Below are positions 8,440-17,423 of a DNA stretch of 52,654 bases, piece after piece. Below the pieces are notes generated by a model, which ran no database searches, was not told the DNA's origin, and was given only the letters and a program-made list of their open reading frames with translations. Numbering within the stretch: position 1 is the stretch's first letter; each line of letters begins with the position of its first letter. The translations under genes and the position numbers were made by a program. Origin of the DNA: Dehalococcoidia bacterium UBA2158 (GTDB lineage: Bacteria > Chloroflexota > Dehalococcoidia > Lucifugimonadales > UBA3495); assembly GCA_002328185.1 (NCBI GenBank), contig DCWQ01000038.1, positions 113,460 through 166,113 of the forward strand, read 5' to 3'.

Positions 8440-9090
8440 CTATTCGTCAGAGATGTAGTAGGTCATGGACTGGAGGGACAGTACCGGGTCGATGTTGCGT
8501 ATGCGGATGCCCTCCCGGACCTGAGGGGTGATGGGTGCGTAATTGAGGATGGCCCGCACTCCGCACGCGACCAGTTGGTCGACCACGTTCTGGGTAAACT
8601 CCACTGGGACGGCGACGATGGCGATGCTGATGTTCTCTTGCTCCACAATCTGGTCCAACTCGTCCATCTTACGCACCACCAGCCCGCCGACAGTCTTGCC
8701 GACGACCGTGTTGTTCAGATCGAACGCGGCTACCAGATGGAAGCCGTCGGGGTTGAACCCTGGGTAGCTCAAGATCGCGCGGCCCAGGCGGCCCACGCCG
8801 ACCACGGCGACGTTCCAAGGGGAGTTGATGCCGAGTATCTGGCGGAGGCGGTCCAACAGGTCGCTGACGCTATAGCCGCGACCTTGCTTGCCGAAACGTC
8901 CGAAATAGCTGAGGTCTTTGCGAATCTGGGCGGGGGTCACCTGGAGTTTCTCGCCCAATTGCTGAGAGCTAACCACCTGAATCCCATCGTCCAGCAGCCG
9001 GTTAAGTATCCGCACATATTGCGGAAGCCGACTGATAACGACCTCGGGCACTTCCGAGTGAGTCTGTCGAGAATCGGAGTTGGGAGCCAT
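8440..9090 (-). CDS. rex: Redox-sensing transcriptional repressor Rex
   Basis: This 216-aa protein has the Rex winged-helix DNA-binding domain at about residues 18-80 (QLGEKLQVTPAQIRKDLSYF) and a Rossmann NAD(H)-binding domain with GVGRLGRA near residue 99. Rex proteins release their operators when NADH/NAD+ rises and typically control respiration and fermentation genes. Lying convergent with the ATP synthase operon fits an energy-metabolism role, but no shared operator was seen. The C-terminal SMTYYISDE swap helix is present. Confidence 0.95.
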   Translation of the reverse strand: MAPNSDSRQTHSEVPEVVISRLPQYVRILNRLLDDGIQVVSSQQLGEKLQVTPAQIRKDLSYFGRFGKQGRGYSVSDLLDRLRQILGINSPWNVAVVGVGRLGRAILSYPGFNPDGFHLVAAFDLNNTVVGKTVGGLVVRKMDELDQIVEQENISIAIVAVPVEFTQNVVDQLVACGVRAILNYAPITPQVREGIRIRNIDPVLSLQSMTYYISDE

Positions 9091-9122
9091 GGCGTTTCAG
9101 TTCCCTCACCAATGGCTTTCTA

Positions 9123-9138
9123 TTGGCAAAATTACCAA
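9123..9138. promoter_or_regulatory. Weak inverted repeat upstream of rex, possible operator
   Basis: TTGG and CCAA half-sites flank an A/T-rich 8-bp centre 33 bp upstream of the rex start. It differs from the classical Rex box (TTGTGAA-N4-TTCACAA), so autoregulation here is only a suggestion. Confidence 0.2.
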
Positions 9139-9210
9139 ATCAGAGGGCCAGTGGGTGAACCCAGACTTCAATTAGGGCGATTCACGACATTAAATCGGAA
9201 TGCCGCTGTC

Positions 9211-9223
9211 TATAATCTATAAT
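9211..9223 (+). promoter_or_regulatory. Tandem TATAAT -10 elements
   Basis: Two TATAAT hexamers, at 9211-9216 and 9218-9223, lie about 70-80 bp ahead of the TTG start of the DUF503 gene. No good -35 box is visible; TTAAAT at 9190-9195 is the nearest candidate. Confidence 0.35.
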
Positions 9224-9293
9224 GCGACTCAATGCTAGTCAAGAACGCACGCCTCCATTCCAAGCCCATTTCAGCCACAGCCGGGAGATTCAT

Positions 9294-9587
9294 TTGCACG
9301 TAGGTGTTTGCCGAATCATGCTCCATCTGCCCGAATCAGCCAGTCTCAAGGACAAACGGCAGGTGTCCCGCTCTCTCTCAGCCCGTATCCGAAACACGTT
9401 CAACGTGGCAGTGGCGGAAGTGGAGGACCATGACCTGTGGCAACGGTTAACCCTGGCGGTCTGCTGCGTCAGCACCGAACCGGCCCACGCCAATAAGATG
9501 ATCTCCAAGGTGGTGGCGTTCGTCGAAGAATCTCGGCGAGACTTGGAACTCCTGGATTACCAGATCGAGATCATCTCTGGCGTATGA
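9294..9587 (+). CDS. YlxP-like DUF503 family protein
   Basis: The product is 97 aa and shows the compact DUF503 pattern: VGVCRIMLHLPESASLKDKRQV, then a conserved core ending in a DYQIEIISG-type strand. In other bacteria this gene sits beside rbfA or infB, so a ribosome-related role is suspected but unproven. I place the start at TTG 9294 because GGGAG at 9283-9287 is well spaced and the family begins with this strand; an in-frame ATG at 9222 would add 24 residues unlike the family. Confidence 0.8.
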   Translation: MHVGVCRIMLHLPESASLKDKRQVSRSLSARIRNTFNVAVAEVEDHDLWQRLTLAVCCVSTEPAHANKMISKVVAFVEESRRDLELLDYQIEIISGV

Positions 9588-9597
9588 TGCCGGCCTA

Positions 9598-10452
9598 CTA
9601 ACGCTCCGCCAGAAACGACTCTATCGCCCCCCAGTACTGCTCCCCGGCGACTTCGTAGGTGTCGTTGTGTGCCGCCCCCTCCAGGGTCTGGAATCGCTTC
9701 GGCTGGTTGGCGGCCTCGTAGAGCTTGCGGCCTTGGGATATGGGCACGGTCTCGTCCTGGTCGCCGTGTAGCACCAAGATAGGAACGTCGATCTGGCGGA
9801 TGCGGGATATGCTGTCGTAATGGCTCCGGACCAGCCAGCCCGCCGGCGGGAATGGCAGCGTCAGGTTGGCCATGTCGCGCACCGACGCGAAGGGCGAGAC
9901 CAGCACCATGGCCAGGGGTGGCCGGGTCAGCGCTAGCTCCAGCGCCACCGCAGCGCCCAGGGAGTGGCCCAGGTAGACTATCCGGTCCGAGTCCACATCA
10001 GGGCGTGACGCCAGATACTCGATCACCGCACTTGAATCGAGGTAGGTGCCCTGCTCCGAAGCAGTTCCTTCGCTCTCGCCGTAGCCTCGGTAATCGAAGA
10101 TGAAGATGTTGGCCCCAGTCCGGTGGTGGGCCAGCACCAGCTCGCCGATGCGGTGGCCGATGTTGCCGCCGTTGCCATGGAACCACAGCCAGGTGACGTT
10201 GGAATCCGGCCCGGATGCTGCCTCGGGCTCTCCGGGGACGAACCAGCCCTGCAATTCCAAACTATCGGAGGTCTGGATGCGGACGTCTTCGTATTGGAGG
10301 TTCACGTCGTTGGGCGTGTATAGCAACTCGGCTACCGGGAAGAACACGAACCGCTTTTCAAGCTGGGTCCAGAGCACGATGAAGATCACTCCGTAGACGA
10401 TAGACGCCCCGACGAGAACGCGGACCAGGAGCCAACGAGCGCGCCCAAGCAT
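9598..10452 (-). CDS. Membrane-anchored alpha/beta hydrolase (YfhR/ABHD13-like)
   Basis: This 284-aa protein has a membrane anchor at about residues 8-28 and an alpha/beta-hydrolase domain. The oxyanion loop is FHGNGGN (91-97), the nucleophile is Ser164 in GHSLGA, the acid lies in HGDQDETVP, and the His in GAAHNDTY. The family contains serine esterases and thioesterases with unknown natural substrates. It starts four bases after the receiver-like gene and is the last gene of a reverse-strand operon. Confidence 0.85.
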   Translation of the reverse strand: MLGRARWLLVRVLVGASIVYGVIFIVLWTQLEKRFVFFPVAELLYTPNDVNLQYEDVRIQTSDSLELQGWFVPGEPEAASGPDSNVTWLWFHGNGGNIGHRIGELVLAHHRTGANIFIFDYRGYGESEGTASEQGTYLDSSAVIEYLASRPDVDSDRIVYLGHSLGAAVALELALTRPPLAMVLVSPFASVRDMANLTLPFPPAGWLVRSHYDSISRIRQIDVPILVLHGDQDETVPISQGRKLYEAANQPKRFQTLEGAAHNDTYEVAGEQYWGAIESFLAER

Positions 10453-10456
10453 GGTG

Positions 10457-10837
10457 TCAGCTAGATGCCGATACGCCCCGGCTGGCCAACAATTCGATCA
10501 GCCCTTCGGAGAAGTCCCGTTTGATTAGAACAGCGTCGCTGCCCAGATCACGGGCCTTCCGCAGGGTTTCCGGCTCACCGTGGGGGCCGTAGGCAACAAC
10601 CTTGGTTCCCGGTGTCTTGGCCGTCTTGAGGCTTTCCAGAGCTTCGATCCAGATCGGTTCGTCCATCTCCAGGTCAACCAGCACCAGCGGCACGCAATGT
10701 TCCGCCACCGCCTCCATTAAGGTGGTGGCGGTGGCGGCGGTGACGGTGTCCGGTGCGCCTGCTTCGGCTGCAGCTTCGATGCGGGGCATGAAGATCAGAT
10801 TGCTGGTCAGGACCAATACGGTCTCTTTGTCAGGCAT
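10457..10837 (-). CDS. Degenerate response-regulator receiver domain
   Basis: This 126-aa protein has the alternating strand-helix pattern of a CheY-like receiver: LVLVDLE with a possible phosphoacceptor Asp55, KVVAYGPHG, and DAVLIKRDFSE carrying the usual lysine. The acidic pair normally near residues 10-12 is replaced by Thr-Ser, so metal-dependent phosphorylation is doubtful. It has no output domain. Its place between a zinc-ribbon gene and a hydrolase in one operon suggests a local adaptor role, which is inference. Confidence 0.55.
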   Translation of the reverse strand: MPDKETVLVLTSNLIFMPRIEAAAEAGAPDTVTAATATTLMEAVAEHCVPLVLVDLEMDEPIWIEALESLKTAKTPGTKVVAYGPHGEPETLRKARDLGSDAVLIKRDFSEGLIELLASRGVSASS

Positions 10838-10848
10838 CGGGACCGGCC

Positions 10849-11097
10849 TTATTTACCTGAGTTCTGGTCTGGAAACGGCTCGGCGGGCACGGATTGGGGG
10901 TAGCTCTGCTGCTCTTTTTCGATAAAGTCCAGGCGGCCAGCCACGTCGCGGACTTGGGGACGATCGGCCTGGCATTTGGAACAATGTGCCAGTTCTTTGG
11001 TGAAGAGCATCATGTTGTCCTTCTTCACCGTTACGGTCTCGATCTCGGTTCCGCATTCTCCGCACAAGCTGACTATGTCCACTTCATTTATCGGCAT
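10849..11097 (-). CDS. Small four-cysteine zinc-ribbon protein
   Basis: The 82-aa product carries two CxxC knuckles, LCGECG and HCSKCQ, about 25 residues apart, typical of a zinc ribbon, followed by an acidic proline-rich tail. I use the ATG at 11097 (MPINEVDIVSL); the open frame continues upstream, but that part overlaps the preceding Fe-S oxidoreductase gene. Spacing to that gene is seven bases, so both are probably co-transcribed. No named family was recognised; it may help the oxidoreductase assemble or interact. Confidence 0.6.
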   Translation of the reverse strand: MPINEVDIVSLCGECGTEIETVTVKKDNMMLFTKELAHCSKCQADRPQVRDVAGRLDFIEKEQQSYPQSVPAEPFPDQNSGK

Positions 11098-11104
11098 AGG
11101 GTTA

Positions 11105-13135
11105 TCACAGCTCCAGGCTGTCAGCCAAGATTTCCAGGACGTCCTTAACTTGTTTCTCGGAGTCCAGACCCTTGGCTTGGACGCCTTCTTCAATCATCTG
11201 GGCGCAGAAGGGACAAGAAACGCCCACGGTGTCAGCCCCGGTCTCCAAGAACTGGTCGGTGCGGGCGTGATTCACCCTGGTGCCTTGGCTCTCTTCGATC
11301 CACATGTGGCCGCCGCCGGCTCCGCAGCAGAACCCCCGTTCGCGGCAGCGGGAGCCCATCTCAACCAACTTGAGGCCGGGTATGGCCTTGGCCACTTTGC
11401 GCGGCTCGTCATAGACACCATTGTGACGGCCCAGGAAGCAGGAATCGTGGTAGGCCATGGTGACGTCCATCATCTTCACGGGCTTGATGTCGCCCTTGCC
11501 GATGAGCTGATCCACGAACTGGCTGTAGTGCAGCACTTCAAAGTTACCACCCAGTTGGGGGTACTCGTTCTTCATGGTGTTGAAGCAGTGGGGGCAAATG
11601 GTCACCACTTTCTTCACGTTGTAGCCGTTCATTGTCTCGATGTTCTGTGCTGCTAGAATCTGGAACAGGTACTCGTTGCCCATGCGCCGGGCCGGGTCTC
11701 CGGTGCAGGTCTCTTCGTCGCCCAGGATGGCGAAGTCCACCTTGGCGGCCTTCAGCACCTTTGCCATCGACCGTGCGATGGCCTGGCTGCGTTGTTCCAG
11801 TGCCGGAGTGCAACCGACCCAAAAAAGGACTTCAGCGTCGGGTTTCTCGGCCAGGTTGGGCACATCCAGGCCCTCGGCCCAATCGGTCCGGGAGTACTGG
11901 GTGCCGCGCCAAGGATGACCCCGCTGCTCTAGGCTGAGCAGGGCGTTCATGGCCGACTCAGGCGCTCTGGACTCCTCCAAGACCAGATAGCGGCGCATGT
12001 CCATGATGGTCGGCACATGCTCCACCGTCACCGGGCATTCCTCCATGCAGGCGCCGCAGTTTAGGCAGTCCCAGATTGAAGTCTCGGAGATGACACCGTC
12101 CAAGATTGACGTGGGTTCCACATGCTCAGCATTGCGCTCGCCCTGATGGCCGATGGCGACCATGTGGTCCTTCAAGTTCTCCACGATGTGCATCGGAGAG
12201 AGCTGTTTGCCGGTCAGGTTGGCCGGGCAGGCGTCGGAGCAGCGGCCGCACACAGCGCAGGCGTAGCCGTCCAAGAGTTGTTTCCAGGTGAAGTCCTGCA
12301 CACGCCCTGCGCCGAATTTCTCGGTGTTCTCCAGGTCCATGAGGGGAAGTGCCCCCTTGGGCTCCAAGGATCGGAAGAAGGCGTTCACCGGGGCGGCAAA
12401 CATGTGCATATGCTTGGTGAACGGGATGTAGACCGTAAAGATCAGGATTATGGACAGATGGGACCACCAGAATACGCCTTGCAGCGTGTTGGCGGCCGAG
12501 ATACCCACACCCCAGTCCATGAACAGTTCGCCCAGGGCTTTGCCGATGTAGACGTCGGCCTCAGGGCCAGTTCCGCCTTGGGCCACCCAGAAAGCGTGGG
12601 TCAGCAATGTGGAAATCATCAGTCCCGTGATCAGAAGAACGATGATCAGGGCGTCGGAGTGCCGGGTCAAATCAAATCTTAGTCGACTGGGTTTTACGAC
12701 CCATCTGCGGACGAACGCCCAGACTAGGACGACCAGCATCACCGCGGACGAGATGTCTAGGTAGCTACTATAGACCCTGACTCCGGTCTCAGTGAGCAGC
12801 CAAGCAGGGAACCCGCCTTTGGCCGATGCCACGAAGATAAAGATGCCGTAGCTGAGCATGAAGGTCAGGAAGCCCCAGAAGATGGTGGCGTGGCCGATAC
12901 CGGCATAGTCGCCGTACTTCACCCGCTGCAGCACCTTCTGCTGTCCGAGGGAGATGGCCAATGCGCCCCACATACGCTCCATGGGGCGGTCGAACCGGGC
13001 TGTCGTTTTGCCTTGTAGGACCAGGCGGACGACCCTGGTATAGAAAGCGTAATGGAAAACCGCTAGGGCTAGTCCCAGCAAAACGAATACCCCGACCCAT
13101 AGGGGCACCACTCCAATATCTCCAGGAGGGACCAC
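11105..13135 (-). CDS. Membrane Fe-S oxidoreductase (HdrD/EMO-like, NarI-like + 2x[4Fe-4S] + CCG domains)
   Basis: This 676-aa protein combines a multi-helix NarI/HdrE-like membrane domain (about residues 1-260), a double ferredoxin domain (CAVCGRCSDACP and CLNCGACMEECP, about 290-370), and two cysteine-rich CCG domains (TICPHCFN region; CCGAGGGHMW near the C-terminus). This architecture is shared with proteins proposed to pass electrons from electron-transfer flavoprotein to menaquinone. Here no etfAB genes are adjacent, so the partner is unknown. It opens a four-gene operon with a zinc ribbon, a receiver-like protein and a hydrolase. Confidence 0.85.
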   Translation of the reverse strand: MVPPGDIGVVPLWVGVFVLLGLALAVFHYAFYTRVVRLVLQGKTTARFDRPMERMWGALAISLGQQKVLQRVKYGDYAGIGHATIFWGFLTFMLSYGIFIFVASAKGGFPAWLLTETGVRVYSSYLDISSAVMLVVLVWAFVRRWVVKPSRLRFDLTRHSDALIIVLLITGLMISTLLTHAFWVAQGGTGPEADVYIGKALGELFMDWGVGISAANTLQGVFWWSHLSIILIFTVYIPFTKHMHMFAAPVNAFFRSLEPKGALPLMDLENTEKFGAGRVQDFTWKQLLDGYACAVCGRCSDACPANLTGKQLSPMHIVENLKDHMVAIGHQGERNAEHVEPTSILDGVISETSIWDCLNCGACMEECPVTVEHVPTIMDMRRYLVLEESRAPESAMNALLSLEQRGHPWRGTQYSRTDWAEGLDVPNLAEKPDAEVLFWVGCTPALEQRSQAIARSMAKVLKAAKVDFAILGDEETCTGDPARRMGNEYLFQILAAQNIETMNGYNVKKVVTICPHCFNTMKNEYPQLGGNFEVLHYSQFVDQLIGKGDIKPVKMMDVTMAYHDSCFLGRHNGVYDEPRKVAKAIPGLKLVEMGSRCRERGFCCGAGGGHMWIEESQGTRVNHARTDQFLETGADTVGVSCPFCAQMIEEGVQAKGLDSEKQVKDVLEILADSLEL

Positions 13136-13296
13136 ACTCTACACCCGCTTCGCCGGACGGTAGTCCGTCCAGGCAGTAATCACTTGGTCACCGTTGGTTC
13201 AATAGACCGAGAACGGCTTCAGTTTAGCATGGTTCAGGCGCAGGCTAGCTACGTGAGGCGCGCCTGAATCACGGTGTTCGACCGCTACGGCTCTGC

Positions 13297-14307
13297 CTAG
13301 AAATCCTTGATCCGGGGAATCACTTCCCGGCCGAGCAGTTCGATCTGCTCCAGTACTTGTTCCTGGGGCATGCCGGGCCACTGCATCCGGCAGATCATGT
13401 GGTTCACGCCCAGTTCATCGGAGTAGCGCCGGAACTCGGAGACGATGTCGTCGGGCGAGCCCAACAGGAACCTGTCTTTGGCTAGGTCCTGGTAGGGCAC
13501 GCTGAAGCTCACCTCGCCGGGCAGGGCTTTGTCCTGGCCCCAGGCGGCATAGGCCTTGTACTTGCCCTCAAGGAAGGGCTGGCTTTCGATGAAGGCCGTC
13601 TCCCGGTCCTGGGCCACGTACATCTCCCGCATCATCGGCAGTTCTTCGGGCACCGGCTGACCGAATTCATCCAGGGCGGCCTTGTACTGGACCCACTGTT
13701 CGGCAACCATGGGCACGGTGGCGTGGGGATTGATCAGCCAGGGGTAGCCCCAACGGGCGGCGCGGCGGATGGCCACATCGTTGTTGGCGGCGACCCAGAT
13801 AGGCGGATGCGGGGCCTGCACGGGCTTGGTGCTAATCTTGGTCTTGGGCACGGTGTAGTACTTTCCGTTGAATTCGACCTCGTCTTCGCTCCACAGCCGT
13901 TTGATCAGGCCCATGGCCTCGTTCATTCGCCCGACGCGTGTGCTCCGTTCGACACCGAAGGCGGTGTATTCCTCGTCCCGGTAGCCCAAACCGACCCCGA
14001 AGACGAACTTACCGTTGGTGATGCAGTCCAGGGTGGCGATGCTTTCGGCCAGCTCCACCGGATTATGCAGGGGCACCAATATGACCGTGGCGGCCACCTG
14101 CATGTCACCGGCTTCAGCGGCCAAACGGGACAGCAACGGAAACACCGTGCTCATCTGGTAGGGCGCCGCCAGGTAGTGTTGGCCGGTGGCGATCAGGCTG
14201 AAACCCGCGTCTCGGGCGGCCCTGACTTGCTCGGCGCTGTCCTGGATCTTCTGCGCCATGGACTCGCCGAGCAGGTATTGGTTGGTGACGAAAAATCCTA
14301 GTTTCAA
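13297..14307 (-). CDS. Luciferase-like (LLM class) flavin-dependent monooxygenase 1
   Basis: This 336-aa TIM-barrel protein has the LLM signature blocks: the QVRAARDAGFSLIATGQH start, a VILVPLHNPVELAESIATLD segment near residue 78, and FVFGVGLGYRDEEY near 101. Such enzymes use reduced FMN or F420 to oxidise diverse carbon or sulfur compounds; the substrate cannot be told from sequence. It is transcribed alone, on the strand opposite the FAH-family gene. It is one of five LLM paralogues in the window. Confidence 0.85.
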   Translation of the reverse strand: MKLGFFVTNQYLLGESMAQKIQDSAEQVRAARDAGFSLIATGQHYLAAPYQMSTVFPLLSRLAAEAGDMQVAATVILVPLHNPVELAESIATLDCITNGKFVFGVGLGYRDEEYTAFGVERSTRVGRMNEAMGLIKRLWSEDEVEFNGKYYTVPKTKISTKPVQAPHPPIWVAANNDVAIRRAARWGYPWLINPHATVPMVAEQWVQYKAALDEFGQPVPEELPMMREMYVAQDRETAFIESQPFLEGKYKAYAAWGQDKALPGEVSFSVPYQDLAKDRFLLGSPDDIVSEFRRYSDELGVNHMICRMQWPGMPQEQVLEQIELLGREVIPRIKDF

Positions 14308-14515
14308 GGGGTCTCCTTCTCAGCAAATATGGGGCGGGACCGCGGCTTGTTTGAAACGCTAACGGGTTTCACATATAAAACTACTCTGCGGCAGGTATTT
14401 TAGTCCGTGAGCAATTTGCGGACAACCCTGAAAACCCCTTGCCTAGCATGGGCATAACCAGTAGAATCCCCGATTGACTCCCAGTTCTTTAACTCGACAA
14501 TTCAATAGGAGTAGC

Positions 14516-15301
14516 ATGAAGATCGCACGCTTCCGCAGCAATGGAAGGACCGCGTTTGGGGTGGTCAAGGGTGATGAGGTGGTGGAGATTCGGGGCAGTA
14601 TATTTACTCGTTTCCGCATGACCGATACCAAGCACCCGCTGCAGAACGTGAAGATCTTACCTCCTACGGAACCGTCGGAGATCTGGTGTCCGGGCCTTAA
14701 TTTCGCCAACCATTTGGAGTTCGCCGCGGGGGTGCTTGGCGATGAGAACCCCACGGTGCCCGAGCACCCGGAGCCCTGGATCAAGGCCCGCGGCTCTCTC
14801 ACCGGCACCGACGAGCCCATCATTCTCCCCACGGCCTCGACCGACGTCCATTACGAGGGCGAGGCCGTGGCGGTCATCGGCAAGCTCTGCCATGGCGTGA
14901 CGCCCCAGGAGGCCCCTAAATACATCCTGGGATACACCTGCGGCAACGATGTTAGCGACCGCACCTGGCAGAAGGACGACTGGACGTTCTGGCGGGCCAA
15001 GGGCGCCGATACTTTCGCGCCGGTGGGCCCATGGATCGACACTGAAGTCGACCCGCAGAAGCTGGAGATGATCGTCCGGCTCAATAACGAAGAGGTCCAG
15101 CACGGTCGCACCGAAGAGATGCTGTTCAGCTTTGCCGAGATCGTCAGCTACATCAGCCAGCAGGTGACGCTGCGGCCTGGAGACCTGGTGTTCTCCGGCA
15201 GCACCGGCGTAACGGTGGCATTGAAGCCGGGAGACAAAGTAGAGGTTGAGATACCTAACATTGGGGTGCTCAACAACACCGTAGAGGCGGAAACCGCCTA
15301 A
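14516..15301 (+). CDS. Fumarylacetoacetate hydrolase (FAH) family protein
   Basis: This 261-aa protein has the FAH metal-binding blocks: HYEGEAVAVIGK near residue 117, with the first two acidic ligands, and GYTCGNDVSDR near residue 145, carrying the aspartate ligand. The family cleaves or decarboxylates acylpyruvates and aromatic ring-fission products. The start is ATG 14516, with AGGAG at 14507-14511; an earlier in-frame ATG at 14474 has no such signal. It is divergent from LLM 1, which may act in the same aromatic or sulfonate breakdown route (inference). Confidence 0.88.
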   Translation: MKIARFRSNGRTAFGVVKGDEVVEIRGSIFTRFRMTDTKHPLQNVKILPPTEPSEIWCPGLNFANHLEFAAGVLGDENPTVPEHPEPWIKARGSLTGTDEPIILPTASTDVHYEGEAVAVIGKLCHGVTPQEAPKYILGYTCGNDVSDRTWQKDDWTFWRAKGADTFAPVGPWIDTEVDPQKLEMIVRLNNEEVQHGRTEEMLFSFAEIVSYISQQVTLRPGDLVFSGSTGVTVALKPGDKVEVEIPNIGVLNNTVEAETA

Positions 15302-15389
15302 GCCGCCATTAATCAGTTAAGAGTGCCAATAAAACGGCCCCCACATTTTTACGCAGAGGACGTTTTAGTTCATTGGTTTTGCTCCCGGC

Positions 15390-16652
15390 TTAGAAACTAA
15401 GCATTCCCGTCAACGTTTTGACGCCGCCGCGGGGGCCGACCACGGCGAGGCGCATCTTCTCGTCATTCAGGAATTCCTTGGCCACCTTGCCGATGTCCGC
15501 AGGCTGCACGGCATCCAGAGATTCAACCACTTCGTCCGGGGTACGGACGCTGCCCTGTAGAAGCTCCTGGGCACCCAGCCAAGACGCGACCGCACGGGTG
15601 TCTTCCATGCGGAGCAACAGCCGGCCCTTGGAGTACTCTCTAGCCTTGTTTAGTTCTTGTTCGCCGGGCGTCTGGTGCATACCTTGGAATTCTTCGACGA
15701 TGGTCTTCACGGCGTCGTTGGTCTTGCCTGGCTCAACGCCGCAGTAGACCACCAAGGAGCCAGTGTCCCGGAAGTTGCTGGTGGAACTGTGCACGTCATA
15801 GGCCAGGCCATGTTCCTCCCGTAGATTCAAGAACAGTCGGCTGCTCATGCCGTCGCCCAGTATGGTGTTCATCAGGTTGAAGGCGTACCGGTCCGGGTGG
15901 CTAAGAGACAGGCCCGGAACGCCCAAGCACATGTGGGTCTGGTCACTGCGGCGGCGCTCCACCTTGACCAGCGGCCCCCCGGCGTAGTCGACAGCCGATT
16001 CCCAGTCCAATGACTCCAGCGGCTTCCAATCCTTGGTTGTCTCGGCCAACATGTCCACAACTTCTTCATGGCTCACGTTGCCCGCGACGGCCACCACGGT
16101 GTTGGCCGGGTTGTACTGCCGGTGCATGTACTCGCGGATGTCCTTCTGCTGGATGTCCGCCACCGTCTCCAGGGTGCCGCCGACGTCGCGGCCCATGGCC
16201 TGGTCTGGCCACATCGCCTCGTCGATCAACAGGTCCACCCGGTACGACGGCTGGTCGTAGGTCATGCGCAGCTCTTCCTGGATCACCTCTCGCTCTTTCT
16301 CCACCTCTTCCGGGTCAAGACGGGGATAGAGGAGCATGTCCATCAGAACGGCGAATGCAGTCTTGTAGTGGAGGCGGGCAACCTTGATCCAGAAGACGGT
16401 CATCTCACGGTCAGTGCTGGCATTCATCACGCCGCCGACACCCTCTATGGCCTCGCTAACCGCGCGGGCTGTGGTCCAGTTCTCGGTGCCTTTGAAGGGC
16501 AGATGCTCTATGAAATGGGAGACGCCAGCCAGTTCGTCGGATTCGTATCGGGAACCTGCTCCGACGCAGATGACCATGGATACCGACTGGGTATGATCCA
16601 TGGTCGATGTCAGAACGCGCAGCTTGTTATCCAGCACAGAACGTTGGTACAT
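15390..16652 (-). CDS. M16-family zinc peptidase (processing-peptidase-like)
   Basis: This 420-aa protein has the inverted zinc motif HFIEH at residues 46-50 and the third ligand at about Glu126 in EREVIQEEL. The usual HMLFKGT continuation is HLPFKGT here, a small change. The C-terminal half is the inactive second M16 domain with the Arg/Tyr substrate-binding region. The likely role is cytoplasmic or secreted peptide degradation. It follows the metallo-beta-lactamase-fold gene by 42 bp on the same strand. Confidence 0.9.
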   Translation of the reverse strand: MYQRSVLDNKLRVLTSTMDHTQSVSMVICVGAGSRYESDELAGVSHFIEHLPFKGTENWTTARAVSEAIEGVGGVMNASTDREMTVFWIKVARLHYKTAFAVLMDMLLYPRLDPEEVEKEREVIQEELRMTYDQPSYRVDLLIDEAMWPDQAMGRDVGGTLETVADIQQKDIREYMHRQYNPANTVVAVAGNVSHEEVVDMLAETTKDWKPLESLDWESAVDYAGGPLVKVERRRSDQTHMCLGVPGLSLSHPDRYAFNLMNTILGDGMSSRLFLNLREEHGLAYDVHSSTSNFRDTGSLVVYCGVEPGKTNDAVKTIVEEFQGMHQTPGEQELNKAREYSKGRLLLRMEDTRAVASWLGAQELLQGSVRTPDEVVESLDAVQPADIGKVAKEFLNDEKMRLAVVGPRGGVKTLTGMLSF

Positions 16653-16694
16653 GTACTCCTCGGGGTCTTGACTAGGGTTTGTTGAAGATTCGGA

Positions 16695-17336
16695 CTACGA
16701 GTTAAGCCAGTCCACGTCGCCGGACATGTCCGCCGGATGCGACCGGGAAGAGAAGTCAGCATGGCGTCGGCGGGCTTCGCCAATGGTGGTGTCGTCGCCG
16801 TGCCCGGGGTAGACGGCCGTGTCATCGGACAGGGTTAGCAGTTTGCTGGTGATGCTGTTCAGCAGTTGGACGAATGCCTCCGGGCTGCGGGACTTGCCCG
16901 GGCCGCCGGGGAACAGCGTGTCGCCGGAGAACAGGTGCTTTCCAACCAAGAAGCAGGAAGCGCCGTCAGTGTGGCCGGGGGTGTTCAGGACGGTGAGTTC
17001 CTGGTTGCCGAACTTGATGACCGTGCCGTCGGTCAGGTCGATCTCTGGAGGCCGGGGCAGGGCATGGGCGTCGGCGGGGGAGATGCCCACCGGAGCGTCC
17101 ACCTTGCCGGTGATCTCGCCGAACCCGGCCAGGTGGTCACCGTGGTTATGGGTGATCAATATGGCTTTGATGTTCTCGTCGGTGATGGCGTTCAGCAATT
17201 TCTCGGGCTCCCCTGGCGTGTCGATCAGTATGCATTCGTTGGTCTCGGGGCAGGTGATCAGGTAGCCGTTGTTCATCATTGGGCTCATCTGGGCAACCTT
17301 GGTGATCTTCACTTCGCCGTCATAATGCAGTGCCAT
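16695..17336 (-). CDS. Metallo-beta-lactamase fold hydrolase (glyoxalase II-like)
   Basis: The 213-aa protein contains THNHGDH, the HxHxDH metal motif, then PGHTDGA and SGDTLF with further metal ligands, and YPGHGDDT near the C-terminus, all typical of hydroxyacylglutathione-hydrolase-like enzymes. The true thioester substrate is unknown. I start at ATG 17336 (MALHYDGEVKI) because GGGAG lies just upstream on this strand; a longer frame to 17405 lacks support. Confidence 0.85.
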   Translation of the reverse strand: MALHYDGEVKITKVAQMSPMMNNGYLITCPETNECILIDTPGEPEKLLNAITDENIKAILITHNHGDHLAGFGEITGKVDAPVGISPADAHALPRPPEIDLTDGTVIKFGNQELTVLNTPGHTDGASCFLVGKHLFSGDTLFPGGPGKSRSPEAFVQLLNSITSKLLTLSDDTAVYPGHGDDTTIGEARRRHADFSSRSHPADMSGDVDWLNS

Positions 17337-17423
17337 ATCGCATCTCCCAGTCGTGTTTTTATGGTCGGTGTTTCCTAATCTCTGTTTTGATTCTAGCAGA
17401 GCCAAAGCCCTGGTATGACCCGG

